Positions 42,201 to 53,559 of a DNA stretch of 64,000 nucleotides are shown here, piece by piece (within the stretch, counting starts at the first letter, position 1; every line of letters starts with the position of its first letter). The stretch is from Reticulitermes lucifugus. Lineage: Eukaryota > Arthropoda > Insecta > Blattodea > Rhinotermitidae. A program made the translations under genes and the position numbers. Location: positions 1-64,000 of the forward strand of contig JAKCWW010001190.1 in NCBI GenBank assembly GCA_026260175.1. Direction: 5' to 3'. The notes beneath the pieces were generated by a model. The model saw only the letters and a program-made list of their open reading frames with translations. It had not been told where the DNA came from and searched no databases.

Positions 42201-44619
42201 AGTATCAAAACACCATCTTCAGGCCCAAATACTAACAAAATTCTGACAGCAAAATTTTTTTCCAGTGTATTACCCCTGAAATCACCCTGTTTACAACTGC
42301 ATTTCATATTGTAAGAGTCTGTGTTAGAGACAATATATTGATGTTTTGGTGTCAAAATCTTTAGCCTGTTAATAAAATATTGTTGATAAATATATGTTGG
42401 GTTGACTACATAGGTACTGTGTTTGATGGTAAAGAAATTTCAGATTCCATGAAAGGTGGGAAGTAGTTTGTCAATAACAAAAGTGCACATTTTGTAATTT
42501 CTCATTCCCATGATGTGACAACATGCATTTTTCAACTTCTGCGTAAATATGGCTGATGTCATTGCAGTTCTGCTGCAATATTCCATGTGAAAACCCACAC
42601 CATACACCTGCAGTTTTTTTTTCTTCTTAGTTACGTATCTGAGAATGCTGTCTTTTTCTTGAGGTTTTGGGTTATATAACCTCTAAACTGCTGGAATTTT
42701 GGTAGCCATGTATCAGTTATTGTTAAAGAAATTGCTGATAATGCTTCCTACTTTATAGTAACTTCTGTGTAAATTGTCCTTGTGCAGCGGAAGTGTTTGG
42801 CAGCTAGTATATTGTGTGGTTATACATGTATGATGGACTGTGAGTGTCTAGACATTATGTGGAATGTTATGATATATGATACTGTCATGAGTCACAAACA
42901 AATGAAGAAACAGTAATATCAGTAACTGTACATGTATGATGTGGAAAAATCCTTTTTATGGAGCTTTGAAGGATTTATCTTGAGAATTATGAATACATTA
43001 TGTAAGTAAATTGGTATGTGTTGGAACATAACATCATAAGAAAGAAAAAAAAGAGGTTGTGAAGTGTACCGCACAATCAGATGGCATAACAGAAAACATG
43101 TATTTAAATGTAAAATGCTGTAGAAGTGCCATCTTCATTGATTTTGTTTTACTTCAGGTATCTTGGTACAATATGGAGAAATCTTGATACACATTTTGTA
43201 GTACATTAAAGCAAGGGACAGTTGGGCCAAAAAATGCATCATTTTAATCAAATGGTAGATTCTGTGATTTTTATTCTTTATGTAATTGCTTCTTCAGGTC
43301 ATGCTAACTCTCATATCATTTTTTGCTACCATGAACTTAAAAGTGATGTATACAATCATAATGAAATTTATGCATATGAATTTTCTTGAATTCTGTTTTG
43401 AAAATGCCAGTTTGTAAAATCAGAAGTGAAATCAGCATATGCTGCTTATGAGAACTCAGCTTTCCTTTGCCTTGACATGAGGCGGTCCTTCATAAATATG
43501 AAGAGTGTTTTGTACTACGATTCCAGAAGACAGCACATTCATAATGATTGTTTTATATAAATATTTCTATATAAATGTGTATATTGGTGCCTTGTACAAA
43601 TGAAGTTAAAAATTTCTAAGGCAAAGATGGGTTTTTGTAAGATATATTATAATAATGAATATTTTTATATGTTTGTCAAAGAGTTAAAACAAATGTTCTG
43701 GAAACAAGAAAATATATGTTAAAAGTAAAGATAAAAACAAACAGGTATTTAAATGGTGTTAGACAGATGTTCACACAAAAATTAGAGAGGGCTTATAAAA
43801 TAGTTTAGTATATAAATGTGACAGTGTATTTTATATTGTAATGTAATGTGTTGTAGTGTATAGATATACATTAGTTGAACTGGAAAACAACCTTTCTGTG
43901 CATTGGCTTGATTTTGGACCTCATATTTGCCTGTTACTATGTAAACAGACTTTTCCAATACCATAAATGACACAGTTATGAAATATGTGGTGATATAATG
44001 CTTATTTCATTCTTAAGAATTTTCATGGAACACATTGGTCACATCAGTGGTTTAAAGTTGTCAATGTTTTATTCAGGTTTACTCCTTCAAAATTTGACAT
44101 TGTAAGGGTATGCAGTATTAATGGGGAATTACTCAGTTGTTACACAAGTATTTCTTTTTGACTTGATATTTGAAATATTTTATTTCCTACAAATCTTAAT
44201 CAGTGTTTGCAGTATTGAAATTGGTCACAAACCCCAGAGCACCATCAGCATAAATAAAATCATCTCATTAAGCAGGTAAAGTTTCGAGATGCCAACTTGT
44301 GAAAGCCTTGAATATCAATGTATGCCTGGACATTAAGGTGCCTGAAAATACAGTTCTCTGTTTGTATTTTGCCTTTCTTCCACTTATTTTATATATCTGG
44401 TATAGGTGTAATGATTATCTAAATATTTGTAACCACTACTGATTGTATCAGTATTATGTTGGACAGTGCCCATTATTTGAAGTATATTTAAAGTACATAA
44501 TATCTTGATAGTTGGCTCTGCTGCCATCTTCAGGTGATTAGTTGTAATCATACTGACAGGTTATCATTATAGTGACAGGTTTTTATTATTTTTTTAAGTT
44601 TAGTTGTGATGTCTAGGAT

Positions 44620-44690
44620 CATATTCAAATCCAACAACTTCTGACTGACAGGCTAGTGCACTAACCACTAGGCAGCGGTAAGCAAATACT
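44620..44690 (-). mobile_element. tRNA-like fragment, probably a SINE head
   Basis: On the minus strand CTGCCTAGTGGTTAGTGCAC looks like a tRNA A box and TGTTGGATTTGAA like a degraded B box, about 35 bases apart. Acceptor-stem pairing is not visible, so it is not a functional tRNA gene. A similar, more decayed fragment is at 49865-49935. Confidence 0.4.
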
Positions 44691-45545
44691 GTCTAATGAA
44701 GATATTACAGACTGTCTCTATACAGCAGAAAGGTTCTTTGTCCATTAAATAAGTTTTCCGTAGTAACTGACACTGTATGTGAATATTACATTGTCTACAA
44801 AATGTGTCGATTTAATACCATAACTCACTGCAACACTCCCAGCACAAAATTCCTATATAAATATTAAGAGTAGCCAAAAGTCTTAATGTAGTTTGTGTTA
44901 TGTAACCCTCCACCAAGAGTATTCTAAAAGTACAGACCACTTGTTTAAAAAGACCATGTTACAACATACAGTATGTATAAAATCATATTCTGCTAATATC
45001 ATTCATAGTGATTAACGTTTCATGCTTAATGTATGCTTTATTCTCCCCGAGATTAAAACACTCATGTGAGATTTGAAGTTCTCATGGTATTGGCTGAAGA
45101 GTAATCTTTATACTGCGATGCTGTTCCTATATTACTCCTGGCTAAAATCCTGGTTAATATGCAGTAAGATGCTCATTTCTAAACTTCTGTCTGGGGAAAG
45201 GGTGTTTAATAATTTGGGTTATGAAACTAATATTTGGAGGGGAGAGGTCAAAATACACTACTGAATATAAACAGGCATAGTGACAATGGTCCAAAACCCA
45301 GCAAATGTGTATAAGCCAACTTTGTTCTATCAAGCTGCATTTCATGTCTTACCTGTGGCAATCTTTAAGATATAAAGTACACTGATATGAACACTCGGTG
45401 ATGTAAATTTTGAAAACAGAAGAAAGGATTTAGTGAGATGCTTTAATATTAATTGTAATGCAAAATGTGTGAGTGCAATTTATTTCTCCCCTCTCCCTTG
45501 TACTCAGGTGAAAGGTTATGAATTTTTGTTACTACAGTACTACAC

Positions 45546-45546
<1 letters not shown>

Positions 45547-45575
<29 letters not shown>
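45547..45575. repeat. (TA)n microsatellite
   Basis: An almost pure TA run in the CpG-poor region downstream of TMTC3. Confidence 0.93.
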
Positions 45576-45577
<2 letters not shown>

Positions 45578-47340
45578 TTAATGCTTTGTTCTTTGTGAAG
45601 TATTTTTTTTTTGTGGGACAACTATGTATGCGTGCATGTATGATTTATTTGAAGAAAGTCATTAATCTGTGTTGGTATCTGTTTTAGAGTATGCATGGTG
45701 TGCCAGATATGTGATGTTGGTGTTGTGTATGCAGACAGACTTGCGTGTATTACTAGATAAACAGAAAAATGTCATCCTCAGTAGTGTTGTTTGATTGCAA
45801 CAAAGAAAGAGATCAGGAAAAGAAAGCAAACCCATCTGAGGTTCCCTTTACTTGAAGGTGACCTACAGTTTTCATCAGTAATACATTGTGTTTTTTTTTT
45901 TACACATTTGTTATCTAATCCTGTACAACATCTGTGATTTCTGCTGTGTAGCAGTGCTTCCCATTGCCCCATTCTAAGACACCAAAACTTTTGTTTGCTT
46001 TTTTATATTATTAACATTGCTTTCTGAATTACATATTGCTCTAAGATTTTGAGACACAAGAGTGCCTCATGTTTTGGTATGTATTATGTACTGGTGGGAG
46101 AAGGGGAGGTGGCAGAAATTTATCTGAGAAATCTTGAAATTATTTGAAAGACCAATAATTCTAACTTCATATATCATAGTCCAAGCATCTATTTTGTAAA
46201 ATGTGCTTCTAATTGTACCAGATTACATTTGTGAGGAGGCTATGGTACTGACAGGCTGCATGATGTCACAGTGTGAATTGAATTTGTTCAGTGTTAATGG
46301 GCATATTAGTCTGTTACTATTTGAAAATGCTTTTTTCACAAGTGTTTGAAGCTCCCAAGGAAGCTTGGGGTCTAATGAAGAACACTTCTTTAGTTCTTCA
46401 ATGCTTGAAAATAATTTCCTTTCTCATTTGTATGAAGCATGGTGTCCAGATTATAGGGCCACAGCTTACCACTGTTTGCAGTTCATTAACTGTTTACCTT
46501 TAATTACATTATTCAATGTGCTAATCATTTGGTAGAAATACAGTATGAAATATAGTAACTGATTTTTTTAAATAGTGCCTACATATATATATGAAGGCTC
46601 TGCTGCTGTGCAGGCAGACTGATGGACAGAAACTTTGAAGTTTAAATATGTCTACATAAAAAAGTTCTCCATTGTATGTAATATGAAATTGAGATTTTTT
46701 TGAAACCTCATCAGTGTTCATTTTATTGGACACTTGTTTATTTCTGACAAGGTTCTGATACATTTTAAAACAAAAAGTCTGCTACTAAACTGGTCTTTCT
46801 TTGGTTTTTCCCGTAAAATAGTGATAACCTAGAAACATGTTCTTCAACGAATGTATGAGGTAAAGCATTTTAAGTGTGACAGGATCAATATACATATAAA
46901 GATTTATGACATGTCATATTCATTTTGTAATATGAAATTATGATATAGAAATATGTAAATTTCTAAATTTCATAGTAAAATGATAAATGGTTCTTATAGA
47001 AACATTCCGTTTTGAAAATGGGTTCTATGTAAATGGGAATCACTGTTTACGGTTTTTTTTATTCATTTTCAGCATAAATATTGGCATATGCAGTCCTATT
47101 CTCGTTACTGTAGGGTCATAATTTGTGGTGCAAAATTAATGAATAGTCTGTTGGATAATGTAACTTTATGCTTGTGCAAGTCACTGTGTATTGTTAGACG
47201 CGTGAATTTAAGGATGTCACAGTGGACTGGACAAGTAGGTAAGATGAGGACACTAATATTGTAGAACTCGATGGGGAAACAGCACTGGTTGGAAATGGCA
47301 GCTTGAAAGTCTCAGTTTTGGGACGGTAACATTAAGGCAG

Positions 47341-47865
47341 ATCTTTGGGGGAGAGGTGTGAATATAGAAGATGGATGGAGCTGAGTTGTGTCTAGTGAGC
47401 TTGGGGCAAAAGGTGTGGAAGATAGGAGATGGATGGAACTCAGTTGTGTTCAGTGAGCTCTGGGGAGGTGGAAGATGGGTGCAGCTGAGTTGTGTCCAGT
47501 GAGCTTGGGGCAAGAGGTGTGGAAGATAGGAGATGGATGGAACTGAGTTGTGTTCAGTGAGCTCTGGGGAGGTAGAAGATGGGTGCAGCTGAGTTGTGTC
47601 CAGTGAGCTTGGGGCAAGAGGTGTGGAGATAGGAGATGGATGGAACTCAGTTGTGTTCAGTGAGCTCTGGGGAGGTGGAAAATGGGTGCAGCTGAGTTGT
47701 GTCCAGTGAGCTTGGGGCAAGAGGTGTGGAAGATAGGAGATGGATGGAACTCAGTTGTGTTCAGTGAGCTCTGGGGAGGTGGAAGATGGGTGCAGCTGAG
47801 TTGTGTCCAGTGAGCTTGGGGCAAGAGGTGATAGGAGATGGATGGAAGTGGGTTGTTTTCAGCGA
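47341..47865 (+). repeat. dimeric minisatellite, about 104-bp period, roughly five copies
   Basis: The block CTGAGTTGTGTCCAGTGAGC starts at 47381, 47484, 47589, 47692 and 47796, so the period is 103-105 bp. Each period holds two related 52-bp monomers: A (AGCTGAGTTGTGTCCAGTGA, then GGGGCAAGAGGTG) and B (AACTCAGTTGTGTTCAGTGA, then CTCTGGGGAGGTG). Monomer pairs are more alike between periods than within one, which is a higher-order structure. The minus-strand open frames here are only the translation of the repeat. Confidence 0.96.
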
Positions 47866-47869
47866 GCTT

Positions 47870-49860
47870 CACCACCAACAGCGTTAAATCTCCAGTTGTG
47901 CTATAATTTGTTACATACATATGTGGACACAACTCAGGACTAAATACAAATGAGGTGAAAACTTTTGACCAATATGTCTGCCTGTGAAGATGGGGGGGGG
48001 GTGCTTTTTTCAGATTATACTGTGCACAGTTAACACCATTAAACTGTTTAATTGACATTGGAAGTTTCATGGTCATTCTAGAATTGTCCAGATTATCCAG
48101 GAGTTGTCAGAATTATATTTCTTAATGAAGTGCATTAATGCCATCCATGCAATTTTACATTATTTTAATTGTTTTGCCTAACCTGCAACAGGGAAATTGG
48201 TTTCAAAATTTAGTTTATTTACATCTAGGTTTGTGTTTGTTAGCTGGGTGGTGCTTATTTAACTCTTTATGAGATTGCTTGTTATTTCTCAGATCCTGTG
48301 GAGTGATGTTACTGTTTACATTTTAGCATTTAAGTAAACATTCTCAAATTTAGTCACAGAATCATGTTTAATTCATCACAATTACTAATTTCATACTGAC
48401 TTACAAATTAATAAGAATCTCACAAACTCTTTCAGTAATAGAGCTCTGATTTACTTTGTGCTGCTATGGCCACAAGAACGTGGCTGTAAATGGCTGACTT
48501 GTTCATTTAATTCATGACCAAAAGGCCAACTTATACCTCATATACAAACTCAAATAAATTTCTTTGAATAATTAAAAATAACAGCACATAGTGGGTGACC
48601 TGAAACAAAGTAAATACCAGACTGCAGACATGCCAGCCAAAAGAGATATTGTGAAGAATATTCTTGTATGTGTACTCTTTCTGGCCATTTCATTGAGCAC
48701 AATAATTTATAAATATCGTGACTATTTCAGTACTCAATTATTGTCTTGTTTGTGTTCATGCATGCATGGCAATACAAATTTGCATAAATTATGTTGTAGA
48801 CATCAGATGGGAAGCCACCATGTACCTACTTTTCAAGTAAACCTGGTACAAATTGTTACACACCAACATGTGACTCGCTCTGTTGTCCATATGATCAGAC
48901 AGTATATTTTAAGCCTTTTATTTATATTTCGTTTGTAGCAAGAGTATTTCCATTCATAGTCTGTGGAAAAGATGCTCTGTTAGAAACCACTCTGCATCTA
49001 CTTCAGAAAAGAATAATTGAACCACAAATGGGCTAGGGTAATGAATTTTATATCCTACTGTAACAGAATACTTTTCATTATTTGTCAGTGGGTTTGTATC
49101 ACTTACACACTACTACTGTAATTCTGCATCCAGTGAGCCATGTGTCTTGGTATGATTACATCAGTGATGTCCCGTTGTAAAATTAAATTAAATCGTATTT
49201 GTTTCAAGCTTATTTAAGATTCTGATAGTATTATAAATGAAGGTTCACAAAATATAGTATAAAAAGAGGATAAAAAGTATTATCTACAAAATGAGTTTAA
49301 AACATGGTGAAATGGGATTAATCTTCGTAACCTAGTGCAATCAATAAAAATGTCTTGTCTCGTTAAATGTATGATGTGTCAAATAGAATACATTAATATA
49401 AGTATTTACTGAATAATTATATTTACAACACAGAAAATCAATAGCATCATGTAATTATGTCAGCTGTGACAATCCCACATAAATAACAAAAACCAAAAAG
49501 AAACGAACGAATTTGTAGTTTTTTTAATTCCATAATTTCAGTGTTTCAGTAACTGAACCTTGAAACTGCTATTTGTGATGTGTATTATATTTCTTGCAGA
49601 AACTCCAAAATTGTGGAAAGTAAGTGATTTAACTATTGAAATGAAACTGTGGTATAACCTTCATTTTGTGAAATTTGTATCAAATACATGCATATATCAA
49701 AACGCTGGAGAACAGCCTAACGTTTATTCACACACCTACACCCATTTATATTAGCTATGTACTGGACACAGGGAGGTGGGCCTACACTCATCTTGATGTT
49801 GCGAGTTTTTATACAGGTGCGCTTTTCATTTATTTATGCATTTATTTTAAATTTGATAGC
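47870..49860 (+). other. CpG-poor sequence, nothing recognised
   Basis: No gene or element is identified. Open frames at 48591-48938 and 49560-49875 lack context. CpG becomes common again from about 49.7-50.0 kb. Confidence 0.4.
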
Positions 49861-49864
49861 GACA

Positions 49865-49935
49865 ATTGGGGATAGAACCCAGAATATTTTTAATACTACA
49901 GGTAATACACTAAGCACTAGACTACCAGTGTAGTG
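49865..49935 (-). mobile_element. degraded tRNA-like SINE head
   Basis: On the minus strand, CACTGGTAGTCTAGTGCTTA (A-box-like) and CTGGGTTCTATCCCC (B-box-like) are in tRNA order but too far apart for a real tRNA. Confidence 0.35.
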
Positions 49936-50877
49936 AAGCAGTCAAAGTGCCTCAGGTTTGATCCAGACCTTTAAACAAGTTCTGAGCATAATACATTAAG
50001 CATACTTCCCTACTGCTTAGATTTATAGCCTGGCAGGTACGTAAGATTTCTTTTTTTTTTTGGCGAATTTTGTTTCGCTGTCGGTTTGGTGACAAACCTA
50101 AACTGCTGAGATCAGCATGTGAAATTTGGTATGAAGACAGATCATAAGCATACCTAGATGTGTACGAAGTATTGTCAACAGTTACTAACACTGTGCTGAT
50201 ACTAATCTTTTAGCCGATATCCACACACACATATATATAAGGTGTAAAGAATCCGTAGTTATTCTTTTAAGCTCGTCACAAGAATAAAATAACAATACTA
50301 ACTGAATAGTACACACATCTGTTGGTCTATACCTCGTAAATCTGTGCAGCAGAAAAGCAGGGTTTGTGAACTCTGCTTGGCACTCCTTGTTCCCTTTGTA
50401 ACGAAATACATTAAAATGGTAGAGAAAGTAAAATAACAAATTGTCAGTATGATTACAACAAACTGCCAAAAGATGGAAGTACAGTCATGTGTCAAAATAT
50501 GTATATAGAAAGTATACATCAGGCAGTGGGCGGTGTCCAGTATTTGTGTAATGATTCGGTCATTGTCACGAACTTTAAAGGACCAATCACAGGTCACTCC
50601 AGAATATTCTGTTCTTCCTTAAATGAACAGACAGTCGAATTGAGATATGGGCTGGATTTATTATCCTTTGTGCATTTGGTGGCTTGCCTTCGGTACTGGT
50701 CAGAGTTTAAATGATAATTGCACTCTATTTTGTCATGTACATATCAGTTTTGAACAAAATGAACAGCACGTTAAGAGTTTAGTCGCCTTACAGAGGTTTT
50801 GTATTTTATGGTTAAAATAAATTTCTGGGTCTCCCACCGAAAGTGCATGATTAGACGTCTTTCCTATAACGTAAGCC

Positions 50878-51115
50878 GTTTTTAGGCACGTTCGAAAAAT
50901 TGCGAAAAGCTACTGTTACTTTCTTGATTTTCATGCAATATATTTGAAGATTTTTCGAAAATATGTCGAGAAAATTCAAATTTTATTAAGATTTGAGAAA
51001 AATTACGGGCACTTTACATGGAAACCTGTCTACATTTATGATATCTGGCTGAATTCTTCTTAGAATGAGAAATGATTCAGACAAAAGTCGTAGAGAAAAT
51101 CAAACCACTCATTTC
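50878..51115 (-). repeat. dispersed repeat 'CCAGTGGGAG' family, copy 4 (internally deleted)
   Basis: On the minus strand GAATTCAGCCAGATATCATA, ATTTTCTCGACATATTTTCG and CGAACGTGCCTAAAA align in order with 2640-2955. The CCAGTGGGAG and GGACAGAC part is missing. Confidence 0.7.
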
Positions 51116-51329
51116 ATGTTAAATACAAAAAATGTAAATTTTATTCTCATTCCCTACTTCTCTTGCATCAAAATATAATGATTTCACGCTAGTATTGTAT
51201 TAAATATTTTAACACTCCAGTCAAAATGTTGTTTGTAAAATACATGTTCCTAACGAAAGATATAAACAAACATCATAATGGATGTCATTTGATCTGTTCC
51301 AGCTTCAGAATGTGACTATGTAACGTCAC

Positions 51330-51565
51330 ATGCCACAGCAAAAGCAACAACTCCAAAATTCTTATAGTGAGAGTGGGTATTTAAGAAAGGAGAGACCAAA
51401 CCAAAAGTCCATAAGCAGCTCAAATAGAGATTCTCTACTAGATTTAGGTGGGACTGAATCACCAGTGAAGTGTCGGCACAACATTCTTTCAAATATTATC
51501 AGTGAAACAGAAAAAAAAGAGCGAGCAGGGGAAAAACAGAAAGAAGACATGCTTGTATTCTGTCG
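51330..51565 (+). CDS. unassigned peptide-like open frame (possible exon or gene fragment)
   Basis: The frame from 51330 reads SYSESGYLRKERPNQKSISS, then SNRDSLLDLGGTESPVKCRH and SETEKKERAGEKQKED. The composition (Ser, Lys, Glu and Gln, no low-complexity bias, about 80 codons) looks more protein-like than the random frames around it. An in-frame stop lies just before the ATG. The frame runs into a foldback MITE arm at about 51565, so whatever it belonged to is interrupted or ends there. I do not recognise a family and see no strong splice sites. Confidence 0.22.
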
Positions 51566-51650
51566 CATACTGTGGCAGATTCCTCTAAGAAGATTGCAAA
51601 TGTATATCAGACTACACGGCGTCACATCCACTAGTATTCTTGCAAAAATA
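51565..51650. mobile_element. half of an F1 foldback MITE
   Basis: GGCAGATTCCTCTAAGAAG, then ATCAGACTACACGGCGTCAC, then ATCC is one arm of F1. In reverse it translates to DVTPCSLIYICNLLRG, a peptide that F1-type elements often yield. The other arm is not present. Confidence 0.6.
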
Positions 51651-52439
51651 AAATGTAAACATTTCTCCTGTATCAGCTTCAACGAATAGGCCTATCATCT
51701 CGGCCCACTGTTGGTCAGGACAGGCGCCTGCACATTCGACTACACGCAAAATGGTTGTGATGAAGAAGTTGCCGTCCTAACACGGCTTCAAGAGACATCG
51801 TCTGGACAAATTACGACGTTGATTTACTTTGCGTGTAACTGCTTCGTATCTCTTCCGATGTAATATAACTCCTTACACTTGAATAGCTTTGTTACATAAC
51901 ACAAGAATCATTCCAGCCTAAACGTTTAAAGCACAGTGACAGCTATAACACCACCTGCTTTAACATTAAAAAGTGTGCATATTCCCTACGGAGTGTATCT
52001 ATGCGTTTCGCATATTCCTCGGAATTAATAGCTATTATTTTTCTAAACTGCATTATCCAGTTCATCTTTGTAATGAATGAGGAGTGTGTTTTCGGTGTGA
52101 AGCAGTGTCTTTTCTGTGCGATAGGGCCTGAATTTAAAAATAATATATGGAAAGTCAAGCTTCAAGAGACTGCATTACCGCGGAAGAGAATTAGCTCAGA
52201 TTCTGTTATGTTTTAAAAATGCTTCTTTAGTTGACCTTAAAATTATAATTCCCCGTTACAAAAACAAGTCTATATTTGTGCAGTCCCTGAGAACCCATTG
52301 CACATTTTCAGTATTGCGCTCTGCACAATTTGGGCATCAATGGTCTGTACAAAATGCATGCAGATAGATGTAACTGAGCCGCACTCGTAACTAATGTACA
52401 GACCAATAATAAAAGACCTTTAGTTACTTAATACAATTT

Positions 52440-52900
52440 ATTTATATCCAGTTGAGCCGCTGCTGCAGCTTTCTCTTAACATAAAACCGACTTCAATCCG
52501 AAACTAGCCGCGATTTACAGCAGCAGTTACACGTCTGCTGTCTCTCGCACAGTGCAGTCGCCGTCAATTGTGCCGCGCTCCTGTATTTACAAAGGCCACA
52601 TTAAGAACTCAATCGGCTCTCAATCACGCGGACGAGCTGTCTTGGACCTCAGATTCGGGGCGTTGATTTAGGTCTATGTCCACATTATTGCGATCGTCAA
52701 GGCTTACCCATACGAATTTTTCTAACAGCGCTTTAAAAGTAAACGCATTCTGATACGAATATAGGTTCTTAAGCTGGCCTTCCAATCTAAATATCGACGT
52801 GTGTTCTTCAATCATTATTATATAATATCCGTGTCCTGTAATGATGTAATACGATTACACCACACAAACCTACGTTTGTAAAAAAAACTTTTTAAAGACG
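52440..52900 (-). promoter_or_regulatory. CpG-rich patch around a candidate minus-strand first exon
   Basis: Between about 52490 and 52810 CpG is dense (CAGTCGCCGTCAATTGTGCC, CACGCGGACGAGCTG). It contrasts with AT-rich DNA to the right. It overlaps the candidate exon at 52708-52815 and its donor, and could be the 5' region of a minus-strand gene extending left. Confidence 0.3.
52708..52815 (-). CDS. candidate first coding exon of an unidentified minus-strand gene
   Basis: A minus-strand ATG at 52815 opens 36 codons (MIEEHTSIFRLEG, then LYSYQNAFTFKALLEKFVW) that end exactly at a strong phase-0 donor, TGG|GTAAGCC. The frame would continue another 27 codons without splicing. I recognise no family. 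No second exon could be identified to the left, which is repeat-rich. It rests on one good donor and peptide-like composition. Confidence 0.3.
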
Positions 52901-52984
52901 TTTATTATTTTATCCTTAACTGATTATTTATAGGCACAGATATATTAATTTCTTAACAAAACTGTATTGAATTCCGCTATACTT

Positions 52985-53190
52985 TGTACATTCAGAACGG
53001 TCCTGGGACCCACCCGCCTCCTGTACAATGGGTACCCGGTCTTCCTCGCGGGTAAAGGGGCCGGGGAGTGGCGTTGACCACCCACCCCATATAGCCCCGA
53101 TGTTAAAAAAAATAGTAGAGCTCTACCTGTATTCCCCTTCTGTGCCTTCATGGCCTGTTTTAGGATGAAAAGTACCTTTACTTTTATTCT
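52985..53190 (+). mobile_element. SINE S1, 5'-truncated plus copy
   Basis: Begins within the body (GGTCCTGGGACCCACCCGCC, then CAATGGGTACCCGG) and ends CTGTGCCTTCATGGCCTGTT with a CTTTACTTTT tail. The tRNA head is missing. CpGs are kept (GCGTTGACCACC, AGCCCCGATGTT), like the other copies outside 11.5-50 kb. Confidence 0.85.
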
Positions 53191-53249
53191 TTGTATACAA
53201 AGAAACGTATGCAAACGATCTCTAATGTGATTGTACACTTACATATATT

Positions 53250-53550
53250 CCGGGGTACGCGGTGGTACAGTTGGTTGAGGAACTGCGCTACAAGGCGGAA
53301 GGTCACGGGTTCGATTCCCGATGCGGTCATTGGGGATTTTAATTGACTTAATCCTTCCGGCCGCACTATAGTCCTGAGGTCAACTCAGCCTCTAACAGAA
53401 AAAAAGTACCAGGGATATCTCCTGGAGAAGAAAAGGCGGTCGGTGCCTTGGGCGGAGAACCTTACCACCTTCAAGTGTCGATTGTCTAGAAATTCTAGGA
53501 GCCTCAAACTCCCGGAGCCCTAAAGGCCTGTCCAGGCCTGTATAGGGATT
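53250..53550 (+). mobile_element. tRNA-derived SINE, family S3
   Basis: The head GGTACGCGGTGGTACAGTTG is followed by a consensus-quality B box (ACGGGTTCGATTCCC). The body has GGAGAAGAAAAGGCGGTCGG and CCTTGGGCGGAGAACCTTAC, and the end GGCCTGTCCAGGCCTGTATA then TTGCTTTGCTTC. The head is too poorly paired to be a tRNA gene. This is the only copy of S3 in the window, and it looks well preserved. Confidence 0.75.
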
Positions 53551-53559
53551 GCTTTGCTT

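Larger units (their letters stand above)
42201..47340 (+). other. CpG-poor, AT-rich stretch downstream of TMTC3
   Basis: No exon is recognised in about 5 kb. It contains a (TA)n tract at 45547-45575 and a possible tRNA-derived SINE head at 44620-44690 (minus). The low CpG content matches the gene body rather than the flanks, so it may be an extended 3' UTR or transcribed read-through region. Confidence 0.4.

Noticed and set aside
47253-48076. Two long minus-strand open frames rich in Pro, His, Thr and Ser
   Set aside because: They are translations of the 104-bp minisatellite; repeat units that avoid stops give long frames without being genes.
50185-50597. Overlapping 94- and 99-codon minus frames
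   Set aside because: They overlap in different frames, have no start context, splice sites or recognisable motif, and look like chance frames in AT-rich DNA.
53250-53330. tRNA-like sequence with a consensus-quality B box
   Set aside because: The acceptor and anticodon stems do not pair well, and it continues into a SINE body, so it is a SINE head and not a tRNA gene.
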